A stretch of 64,000 nucleotides of DNA, taken from assembly GCF_001517085.1 (NCBI RefSeq), contig NZ_LRAC01000155.1:124001-188000 (forward strand), read 5' to 3'. Source of the stretch: Paenibacillus sp. DMB5. GTDB lineage: Bacteria > Bacillota > Bacilli > Paenibacillales > Paenibacillaceae. A model generated the notes under the pieces. The model was not told where the DNA came from and did not search any database. It worked only from the letters and a program-made list of their open reading frames with translations. Positions 43,562 through 51,329 of this stretch are shown one piece after another (the stretch's first letter is position 1; each line of letters starts with the position of its first letter). The translations under genes were made by a program, and so were the position numbers.

Positions 43562-44302
43562 ATGGTTAAAGGACATATCCACTCCTTAGAGACATTTGGA
43601 ACGGTGGATGGCCCGGGAATCCGCTTCGTGCTTTTTATGCAGGGCTGTCTGCTTAAATGCCAGTATTGCCACAACCCGGATACCTGGGGGCTGAACGAAG
43701 GCAAGGAAATGACACTCGAAGAAGTACTTGCGGAAATCGAGCCGTACTTGAATTATTATAAGACTTCCGGCGGCGGGCTTACCGTTTCTGGTGGTGAGCC
43801 CACACTGCAGGCACATTTCGTGAAGCAGCTGTTTACAGAAGTGAAGAAACGCTGGAATCTGCATACTACCCTGGATTCCAACGGTTATAATGACGGCTCC
43901 AAGATCAGCGATCTGCTGGATGTTACCGATCTTGTCCTGCTGGACCTGAAGCATATCGACGATGAAGCTCATATTAAGCTGACCGGTAAATCCAATGACC
44001 GCACACTGAAGCTGGCCCGCTGGTTGTCTGATCATAACCGTAAAATGTGGATCCGCCACGTATATGTTCCCGGCATTCATAATAAAGAAGAAGATTTGCT
44101 TAACCTTGGACGTTTTATCGGAACCCTGAACGGGGTAGAGAAGTTTGAAATCCTGCCTTATCATCAGATGGGGATTTATAAATGGCAAGAGCTGGGCCGT
44201 CCTTACGAGCTTGAAGGGGTGCCTTCACCAAGCGATGAGGAAGTACAGCGTGCGTACCGGCTGATTGAAGAGGGGCGCAAAGAAACCGCTCTGGTTAAGT
44301 AA
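43562..44302 (+). CDS. pflA: Pyruvate formate-lyase-activating enzyme PflA
   Basis: Radical SAM enzyme that installs the glycyl radical on PflB. The cluster motif CLLKCQYC (CX3CX2C, Cys29, Cys33 and Cys36) is followed by TVSGGEPTLQ, where SAM is bound, and the rest of the partial TIM barrel. 246 residues is full length. AAAGGATGACC precedes the ATG. Its operon position behind pflB is standard. Confidence 0.96.
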   Translation: MVKGHIHSLETFGTVDGPGIRFVLFMQGCLLKCQYCHNPDTWGLNEGKEMTLEEVLAEIEPYLNYYKTSGGGLTVSGGEPTLQAHFVKQLFTEVKKRWNLHTTLDSNGYNDGSKISDLLDVTDLVLLDLKHIDDEAHIKLTGKSNDRTLKLARWLSDHNRKMWIRHVYVPGIHNKEEDLLNLGRFIGTLNGVEKFEILPYHQMGIYKWQELGRPYELEGVPSPSDEEVQRAYRLIEEGRKETALVK

Positions 44303-44318
44303 TGGAAACAGATATATG

Positions 44319-44358
44319 AAGCCGTTCCTGTTAGCGATAGCTGCGGAGCGGCTTTTTT
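44319..44358 (+). terminator. pflA terminator
   Basis: AAGCCG pairs with CGGCTT in an extended stem, followed by TTTTT. Confidence 0.65.
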
Positions 44359-44474
44359 GCATGGCTTCAGAAGAGGAAACAAAGCTCATGTTGCACTGCG
44401 AAAACTCATGATATAGTAACCATTGAGCAAGGGAACGCAGCATATTTGATAACTCACTGACAGGAGAGATAATA

Positions 44475-44960
44475 ATGAAAAATGTTATCCATGAGCCGTA
44501 GCATTACCAATGTCCTTTCTGTCTGCTTGTACAAGGGATCGAAAACGAGCATGTTCTTTCCAGACAGTCGGATATCTTTTACCAGGATGAGCTGGTTACC
44601 GCATTTATTGCCTCGCACTGGTGGCCGGGTAATCGCGGACATGTGCTCATTATTCCCAATACGCATATTGAGAATATCTACAGTCTGACAGGGGCGCTCT
44701 CCGACCGCATACATAGGCTGGAAATTGAAGTGGCTAAGGCGCTAAAGGAAACGTACAGGTGTGACGGTGTTTCTTCGCGGCAGCACAACGAGCCGTCAGG
44801 CGGCCAGGATGTGTGGCATTATCATCTGCATGTATTTCCCCGATATGATCAGGATCAGCTGTACACATCAAGAGCCAGAATAACCACTGCTGAAGAACGG
44901 ATGTTATATTCAAGCAGGCTGAAGGAGCATTTTGAACAAAGAAAGAAGCGTGATGTATAA
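44475..44960 (+). pseudogene. HIT family protein with premature stop
   Basis: Histidine-triad nucleotide-binding hydrolase. From ATG 44475 the frame reads MKNVIHEP, then an amber TAG at 44499-44501, then HYQCPFCLLVQGIENE and the whole HIT domain: FIASHWWPGNRGHVLIIPNTHIENIYS and the triad DVWHYHLHVFPRYD, intact to a stop at 44958-44960. Without the TAG it would have 161 residues. AGGAGAG precedes the ATG. No good alternative start is seen after the stop codon. One substitution would restore the gene, so either sequencing error or recent inactivation is possible. Confidence 0.8.
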
Positions 44961-45169
44961 GTTTTATGACGGGAAAAAGATTATTGAACTTGTAAAATCA
45001 GATTATGTGTTATATAAAGTTACTGTGAATGTAACTTAAAAGTGATGTATTCGCTTACATTAGAGGTTTTTATCCCTATTGTAGATGAATGTTAACCTTA
45101 CGATTACAAATGACGTTTTTTATAATAAGAGGTGTAAGGGAAATCATTAAATAGGGAGGGTCACCCGTA

Positions 45170-46576
45170 ATGAGAAAGAGTATAACGATGCTGTTGTCCC
45201 TGATGTTTGTAACTTCTGCGCTGTTGACTGCCTGTGGCGGAAACAACAATAATGCAGGTAACAACGGGGAAGCCGCGGCAACAAATAGCGAAACAGCCGC
45301 AACGAACGCCCCTGCAACAGAAGAACCTGCGAATACAGAACCTTTTGAAATGACCATCCGCCACACCCAGGTTGGTGCCGACAAGCAAAAGCGTCTGGCC
45401 ATCCTGGAGGATGTAGTCGGCAAGGTGCAGGAGGAAGTGCCCGGCCTGACCTTTAAGCTCGATGGGGTGGATTCGGATGTGAACCGCAAAGAGAAGCTGC
45501 GCGGTGAAATGGCCGCCGGCAACCCGCCGGAAATTTTCGATCTTTTCGGCAGCCCGGATTCCAAGATTTATGCAAAGGAAGGCAAGCTGCTGGATCTGAC
45601 CCCGATTCTTGAGGAGCTGGGCATCAAGGACAAATTCTCCAATCTTGATCCGTTTACTTATGAAGGCAAAATCTACGGACTGCCGATTGGCGGCTCTGGT
45701 GAGGGCTTCTTCTATAACAAGGAATATTATGCAAGCAAGGGCTGGAAGGCTCCGGCCACCTTTGCCGAGCTGGAGCAGCAGCTGGCTGATATCAAAGCGG
45801 ATGGCAAAGTGCCGCTGGCTGGCGCCTCCAAAGCAGGCTGGGTACCGCTTATGCTGGCTAACCACTTGTGGTCCCGCTATGCCGGACCGGATGTAACAGC
45901 AAAATTCGCTACCGGTGAGGCAAAGTGGAGTGACCCGAATGTTGTCAAAGGCTTTGCCAAATACAAGGAGTGGGTCGATAACGGCTACTTTAAAAAAGGT
46001 GAGCTCGGATTCGAATATGCTGAATATACCACTCAATTTACCAGCGGTGAAGCGATCCTGATGTATGACGGAACATGGAAATCCTCTGTATTCAAAGCCG
46101 GGCAGTCCGGCGAAGGTCTGATTGGCAAGGTCGGTTTCTTCAACATTCCGGCGGTTGACGGCGGAGTGGGTGATCAGACAGCGCTGATGCGTGATGTGAA
46201 CAACGGCTACGGCTTCTCTGCTTCCGCAGGTGAAGATGAACGCCAGCTGGCTGCCGTAAAATCCTTCATTAAAAATATGTACAATGAAGAAATGCAGCTC
46301 CGCGGTCTGGTCGAGGATGGCGTCCTGCCGGCCATGAAGCTGGACCAGGCAGTGCTGGATGCGAACATTACCGATGACCTGATGAAAGAAATCGTGGCGG
46401 TGCTCAATAACTCCGCATCCTCCTTCCCAGCATTTGACTCGCTGGTTCAGGCGGATGTGACCACCGAAATCAGCAACATCCAGATTCAAAAGCTGATCGG
46501 CGGCCAGACCACTCCTGAGAAGATGGGCGAAGAGCTGCAGAAGGTTCAGGAAGAAGCGAACGCGGCTGTGGAATAG
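45170..46576 (+). CDS. Sugar ABC transporter substrate-binding lipoprotein (second system)
   Basis: A 468-residue SBP_bac_1 protein. MRKSITMLLSLMFVTSALLTAC gives the lipobox (Cys22), followed by an Asn/Ala/Thr-rich linker and the binding fold (TIRHTQVGADKQKRLAILEDVVGKVQEEVPG ... GLPIGGSGEGFFYNKEYYASKGW). ATG 45170 follows AGGGAGGG. A TATAAT-like element lies at 45121-45126, so this is the first gene of the module. A terminator between it and the permeases should keep it more abundant. Confidence 0.93.
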   Translation: MRKSITMLLSLMFVTSALLTACGGNNNNAGNNGEAAATNSETAATNAPATEEPANTEPFEMTIRHTQVGADKQKRLAILEDVVGKVQEEVPGLTFKLDGVDSDVNRKEKLRGEMAAGNPPEIFDLFGSPDSKIYAKEGKLLDLTPILEELGIKDKFSNLDPFTYEGKIYGLPIGGSGEGFFYNKEYYASKGWKAPATFAELEQQLADIKADGKVPLAGASKAGWVPLMLANHLWSRYAGPDVTAKFATGEAKWSDPNVVKGFAKYKEWVDNGYFKKGELGFEYAEYTTQFTSGEAILMYDGTWKSSVFKAGQSGEGLIGKVGFFNIPAVDGGVGDQTALMRDVNNGYGFSASAGEDERQLAAVKSFIKNMYNEEMQLRGLVEDGVLPAMKLDQAVLDANITDDLMKEIVAVLNNSASSFPAFDSLVQADVTTEISNIQIQKLIGGQTTPEKMGEELQKVQEEANAAVE

Positions 46577-46587
46577 GCAACCATTGA

Positions 46588-46624
46588 AATGTACCCTGGT
46601 GGCTGCTCCAGGGTACATTTTTTT
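46588..46624 (+). terminator. Internal terminator between binding protein and permeases
   Basis: ATGTACCCTGG pairs with CCAGGGTACAT, 11 bp, followed by seven T. Probably a partial terminator that sets the ratio of binding protein to permease. Confidence 0.75.
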
Positions 46625-46662
46625 AAAGATTGGCGCCCAGATCTTAAGCATCGGAGGTAGTT

Positions 46663-47547
46663 ATGAATAAAGCGCTCAGAAATCCGCTCGTCTTCATCCT
46701 GTTCGTTCTTCCTGCACTTGCCTTGTTCCTGATCTTCTTTATCTATCCGATATTCAGCTCCGTCTATTACAGCCTGACCAGCTGGAACGGTGTATCCGAC
46801 ACAGTTAAAATGACCGGCCTGTCGAATTATGAAAAAGCGCTCGGCGATGACCGCTTCTGGATATCGGTGAAAAATAACGGCTGGTTTATTCTGTTCTCCG
46901 TTTTTATCCAGGTTCCGCTGATTGTCCTGTTCTCCTTGCTGATTGCAAATGTCAAAAAGCTCAAGGGCCTGTATAAAACTGCAGTATTTATGCCCTCCAT
47001 CATGTCAACGGCAGTCATCGGTATTCTCTGGGGCTTCATCTATGAACCCAATATCGGCCTGTTTAATAAGCTGTTAGGCTTAGTCGGTGTCGAGCCGGTA
47101 TACTGGCTGTCCGATGAACGGTTTGCCATGCTGTCGATTCTGATCACCAACGCCTGGCAATGGACCGGATTCTACATTGTAATGGTGCTGGCGGCGATTC
47201 TGGCTATTCCGGGAGAGCTTGAGGAGGCTGCAGCGATTGATGGGGCTACGGGCTTCCAGCGGGCTACACGCATCACCCTGCCGCTGATTGTGCCGATCAT
47301 TTCAGTAGTGATTATGCTCTCTATCGCCGGGGCAATGAAGGCGGCCGATATCGTCATCGTTATGACCAAAGGCGGTCCGGCCGGTTCGACTGAAGTAATG
47401 GCGACTTATATGATCAAGTATGCAATCACGAACTTTAAATACGGGTACGGCAATACCATTGCGGTCCTGATCTTCGTATTTACGCTTATCGTGACAGTGG
47501 TGTACCAGCTGCTGTTTAACCGGCGTAGTGAAAGGATTGAATACTGA
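46663..47547 (+). CDS. CUT1-type sugar ABC transporter permease (MalF-like, second system)
   Basis: A 294-residue permease with six spans and the EAA loop LEEAAAIDGATGFQRATRITLPLIVP at about residues 186-211. TCGGAGGTAG precedes the ATG. Its stop overlaps the next gene's start (TGATG), so both subunits are translationally coupled. Confidence 0.92.
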   Translation: MNKALRNPLVFILFVLPALALFLIFFIYPIFSSVYYSLTSWNGVSDTVKMTGLSNYEKALGDDRFWISVKNNGWFILFSVFIQVPLIVLFSLLIANVKKLKGLYKTAVFMPSIMSTAVIGILWGFIYEPNIGLFNKLLGLVGVEPVYWLSDERFAMLSILITNAWQWTGFYIVMVLAAILAIPGELEEAAAIDGATGFQRATRITLPLIVPIISVVIMLSIAGAMKAADIVIVMTKGGPAGSTEVMATYMIKYAITNFKYGYGNTIAVLIFVFTLIVTVVYQLLFNRRSERIEY

Positions 47548-48377
47548 TGCCGCGTGCTCTCAGAAAAGGTCTGCCCCATGCCGCGCTGCTCGGCTACCTG
47601 CTGGTTGTGCTTTTTCCGTTCCTGTTTGTGCTGTTCTCCTCTGTAAAAAAGGACAATAACTCGATAGCCTTGAACCCCTTCGGCATTCCGAAGGAGTTCG
47701 TATTCAATAACTACGTGGAAGCCTGGGTGAACGCGAAGATCAGCACGTATTTTTTTAACAGCTTATACATCTCGGTCTTTGCCTCTGTGGTATCGATTAT
47801 CCTGGCCAGTATGTTCGCCTTCGCGGTTACCCGGATGCGCCACGGACGCTGGAATTTGCTGCTATACTCGTTTGTGCTGGTCGGAATGCTGATTCCGAAT
47901 AACGCGCTGATGCTGCCGATCTATACGATTGTACGTAAGCTGCATATTCTGAACACACACTGGGCGCTCATTATTCCGTATATTGCCAATGCGATCCCGT
48001 TTACGATCATTATTCTCGCTGCCTTCATGCGTTCACTTCCCAGTGAAATTGAGGAAGCGGCGGTAATGGATGGGTTGAAGGCCCCGGGTATCTTTGCTAA
48101 GATTATTGTACCTCTGACGGTTCCCGCCATGGTTACAGTTTTCATCGTCAATTTCCTGGGAAATTGGAATGAGTTTTTGCTGGCCAACTATTTTCTTTCC
48201 AATGATGAGCTGCGCACGCTTCCGGTGGGAATGGTCCAATTCCGTGATCAGTATCAGATGAACTATGCGCAGATGTCCGCGGGTATCGTCTACAGCGTAC
48301 TGCCGGTGGTTATCATTTATGCCATTTTGCAGGAGAAAATCATTGAAGGTGTAACGGCAGGCAGCGTAAAGGGCTAA
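47547..48377 (+). CDS. CUT1-type sugar ABC transporter permease (MalG-like, second system)
   Basis: A 276-residue permease; EAA loop IEEAAVMDGLKAPGIFAKIIVPLTVP at about residues 168-193, and C-terminal IEGVTAGSVKG. Pairs with the upstream permease; no ATPase gene is nearby. Confidence 0.92.
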   Translation: MPRALRKGLPHAALLGYLLVVLFPFLFVLFSSVKKDNNSIALNPFGIPKEFVFNNYVEAWVNAKISTYFFNSLYISVFASVVSIILASMFAFAVTRMRHGRWNLLLYSFVLVGMLIPNNALMLPIYTIVRKLHILNTHWALIIPYIANAIPFTIIILAAFMRSLPSEIEEAAVMDGLKAPGIFAKIIVPLTVPAMVTVFIVNFLGNWNEFLLANYFLSNDELRTLPVGMVQFRDQYQMNYAQMSAGIVYSVLPVVIIYAILQEKIIEGVTAGSVKG

Positions 48378-48403
48378 CCTAATTACAGTCAGGAGCGCAG
48401 CTT

Positions 48404-50260
48404 ATGAATTTGCGCTATAAATTATTTACTGCTTTTTTGGGCCTGATCATTATTCCGCTATTTACCCTTGGCATGATTATGTTCTTCGTCACGTATAACT
48501 CCATTGAGAAGAAGTACAGCCAGCAGTCTGAGTATTCACTCAAAGCGATCAGCTACAGCATCTCCAATGTGTTCAAGGATATGAACAATGTAACGGACAA
48601 CGGGATAGCCACCTCGGTGTTCCACATGGCACTCAGTGCGGATGATCCCTCCAAGCAGGATCTGACCGATGCCGAGCAGCTCAGCCTGAACGCAAGCCAG
48701 CGCAATTTCCGGAGTCTGTTATACAATCATCCGTCGATCAGCTATGCGTTTTTGTACAATTTTAACGGAAAAGGCAGCTCGGAAATTGTCTCGGTATTCA
48801 CCAAGGAAAACTTCCGGACGCTACCGTACGAAAAATTCAAGGGAAGTGAGCTGTACCAGGAAGTAATGGAGCTTAACGGTGTGCCCAAGTGGCTGGCGCC
48901 GCATGAGTATCCTGAGCTGACCGGAACAGAGCCGGTATTTACACAGATCCGTCTGATTAAGGAGCTTAGCTTTTTTCAGAATATCGGTATTCTGGTGGTA
49001 CAGATCAAGAACTGGGAGTTCGAATCGATCTTCCGCAATTTGAAAATCGGGGACAGCAGCCAGAAGGTTTCTTTTATGCTGGTCAATGATAACGGGATGA
49101 TCCTGCTTGATCCGGACCACAGTCTGGACGGGCAGGATTTGAGCTCTTTTACAGCTAAAAAAATTACGTATAAGCCGGGCTTTCAGAGCTTCAGAACAGA
49201 GTTTGCCGGCGAAAAAAGCATTCTGTCCGTCTATCATCTCAAGGACTACCCCTGGAGCCTGGTCTCGGTCACCTCGTGGGATTCCCTGTCCCGCGAGGTT
49301 ACGGTGTTCGCCCGCTGGTTCGTAGCCGTGATTTTCCTGTGCTTGCTGGCAGCGGTCATATTTAACCTGTTTTTTATGAACCGGATTACCGGCGGCATTG
49401 CTGTCATTGTCCGCTTCATGCGGCGGGTAGAGGATGGCGACCTGACCACAAGGGTAGAGGAAAAAGGCAATGACGAGATGACCCTGCTGGCCAGAGGCAT
49501 CAACGATCTGATGAACAAAATCAATACGCTGTTCAACCGGATTCAGGTCGAGCAGCGCCGCAAAAACCAGGCGGAAATGCGGGTGCTGCAGGCGCAGATC
49601 AAGCCGCATTTTCTGTTCAATACACTGGAGTCGATCAATGTGCTTGCTGTCCAGAATGAAGGGCGGAAGGTCAGTGAGATGGTCTACCGGCTGGCCGGTA
49701 TTCTGCGGATCAGTATTCAGGACCGGGACGAAATTACACTGCAGGAGGAAGTTACCCATCTGCGCAACTATCTGGATATCCAGAAGTTCCGGTTCGAGGA
49801 TGTATTCGATTATGAAATCGACATTCCTGATGAGCTGCTGGGCTGCGGCATCCTGAAGCTGACACTGCAGCCGCTGGTGGAGAACAGCATTCAGCACGGG
49901 TTCGAGGGGATCGGATACCACGGCCTGGTAACGGTAAAAGGCTGGGAGGAGCGGGGCAATCTGATTCTGCGGATCGAGGATAACGGAATTGGTATGACAC
50001 CGGCCCAGCTGTCTGTGTTCCAATATATGGTTCACGATCCGGCTGAGGCAGATGCTTCATCCCGGACAGGAGATGGCATGCGCCACCAGGAACGGCGGGG
50101 GCTGGGCGTCCGCAGCGTGGCTGACCGTATCCGCATTGAGTACGGCAACCGGTACGGAATCTTTATCTGCGCCAGTCCCGGAACCGGAACGGTTATCCAG
50201 TGCGTCATTCCCAAATATGAGCAGGGGGAAGATCATTATGCTAAAGGTTCTGCTGGTTGA
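48404..50260 (+). CDS. YesM-type sensor histidine kinase
   Basis: A 618-residue membrane sensor. An N-terminal span, a large extracellular sensor region (about residues 35-300), a second span (WFVAVIFLCLLAAVIFNLFFM), a HAMP domain (RFMRRVEDGDLTTRVEEKGNDEMTLLARGINDLM), the phospho-His region QIKPHFLFNTLESIN and a HATPase domain (LTLQPLVENSIQHGF, N box; GLGVRSVADRI, G box). Ribosome site AGGAGCG. The regulator gene overlaps its 3' end by 23 bp. It is placed after the transporter genes, the reverse of the order in the first system, and probably senses the transported sugar. Confidence 0.93.
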   Translation: MNLRYKLFTAFLGLIIIPLFTLGMIMFFVTYNSIEKKYSQQSEYSLKAISYSISNVFKDMNNVTDNGIATSVFHMALSADDPSKQDLTDAEQLSLNASQRNFRSLLYNHPSISYAFLYNFNGKGSSEIVSVFTKENFRTLPYEKFKGSELYQEVMELNGVPKWLAPHEYPELTGTEPVFTQIRLIKELSFFQNIGILVVQIKNWEFESIFRNLKIGDSSQKVSFMLVNDNGMILLDPDHSLDGQDLSSFTAKKITYKPGFQSFRTEFAGEKSILSVYHLKDYPWSLVSVTSWDSLSREVTVFARWFVAVIFLCLLAAVIFNLFFMNRITGGIAVIVRFMRRVEDGDLTTRVEEKGNDEMTLLARGINDLMNKINTLFNRIQVEQRRKNQAEMRVLQAQIKPHFLFNTLESINVLAVQNEGRKVSEMVYRLAGILRISIQDRDEITLQEEVTHLRNYLDIQKFRFEDVFDYEIDIPDELLGCGILKLTLQPLVENSIQHGFEGIGYHGLVTVKGWEERGNLILRIEDNGIGMTPAQLSVFQYMVHDPAEADASSRTGDGMRHQERRGLGVRSVADRIRIEYGNRYGIFICASPGTGTVIQCVIPKYEQGEDHYAKGSAG

Positions 50261-51029
50261 CGATGAAGCCCCTATTCTGAACAATCTCAACAAAGTGCTG
50301 CCGTGGCAGGAGATGGGAATGGAGGTTGCAGGCATGGCGCGCAGCGGGATGGAGGCGCTCAGAATTGCCGAGGCGGAGGCGCCTGACCTGGTGCTTTGTG
50401 ACATCCGCATGCCGGTTATGGATGGTCTTACCTTCGTCAGCAAGCTGCGGGAAATGGGCCTGGAGAGCGAGGTACTGCTGCTAAGCGGGTATCAGGAGTT
50501 CGATTATGCCCGGGAAGCGATCCGGCTCGGAGTCAAGGAGTACATCTGCAAGCCGATTCATTATGAGGAGCTTGGCAACAAGGTGCGCAATATCGGCGCG
50601 CAAATCCGCAGCAGACAGTACAAGGATAAGCTGTACAACAGCGTTCCATTATTTCAGGAGTTGCCTGCTGAAGAGAATACGTCCCGGAAAACACCCGAGC
50701 AGCTGATGAACCAGGCCGCAAAATACATTTCGGAGCGGCTGCACTACGATCTCGGAATTGAAGAAGTGGCTGGCAGGATCGGCATCAGCAGCAGTTACTT
50801 CTGTCTTCTGTTTAAGAACCGGTTCGCGATGACCTTTGTGGAATATGTGACCCAGCAGCGGATTGAAGCGGCTAAGGTCATGCTTGCTGGCACTGATAAA
50901 AGCATAACGGCGATCAGCGCGGGTGTGGGATACCAGGAGCGGCGCTATTTTACCAAGGTATTCCAGAAGCAGACGGGGATGACCCCGAAAGAGTACCGTG
51001 ACCGCAGCCGAAGTCCTGAAGAACATTAA
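50238..51029 (+). CDS. YesN-type AraC-family response regulator
   Basis: A 263-residue regulator. Receiver domain at residues 1-120 with Asp8, Asp9 and Asp55 (LVLCDIRMP) and Lys-containing EYICKPIHYEE. The AraC helix-turn-helix pair is IEEVAGRIGISSSYFCLLFKNRF and ITAISAGVGYQERRYFTKVFQKQTGMTPKEYR. It is shorter than the other YesN-type protein in the window because it lacks the middle domain. ATG 50238 follows GGGGGAAG; partner of the overlapping kinase. Confidence 0.92.
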   Translation: MLKVLLVDDEAPILNNLNKVLPWQEMGMEVAGMARSGMEALRIAEAEAPDLVLCDIRMPVMDGLTFVSKLREMGLESEVLLLSGYQEFDYAREAIRLGVKEYICKPIHYEELGNKVRNIGAQIRSRQYKDKLYNSVPLFQELPAEENTSRKTPEQLMNQAAKYISERLHYDLGIEEVAGRIGISSSYFCLLFKNRFAMTFVEYVTQQRIEAAKVMLAGTDKSITAISAGVGYQERRYFTKVFQKQTGMTPKEYRDRSRSPEEH

Positions 51030-51100
51030 CCGGCTGGAATTTCCTGAATGGCGACTGTAAAAAAGGGTAACCAATATAAAGTCTAATACAAAGCTCGATG

Positions 51101-51152
51101 CGTGGACGATTAACCTGGAGGGTGAAGGGGGAATCGTCTTTGTTTTTTTTCT
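51101..51152 (+). terminator. Terminator of the second sugar module
   Basis: GGACGATT pairs with AATCGTC; a T-rich run (TTTGTTTTTTTTC) follows. Between it and the next gene the DNA is A/T-rich; an AACAGCT/AGCTGTT inverted repeat at 51224-51244 precedes the 51330 start. Confidence 0.65.
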
Positions 51153-51329
51153 TTACATAAAATGAAACTTTTTGAGGGCCGCAGCGTCTAATACTATGTT
51201 TTGTAAAAAGAGCGTGGCAAAAAAACAGCTTCACGGCAGCTGTTAAAGCGTTTTGTTTTACGGGATTATAAGCAGACAGAGAACACACCTGCCTTATAGA
51301 CTAAAAATGGGAGCAGAAGGAGTCATACC

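Noticed and set aside
44475..44501. TAG in the HIT gene as a recoded codon
   Set aside because: No sign of an amber-suppressing system in the window, and selenocysteine uses TGA; an ordinary nonsense lesion or read error is simpler.
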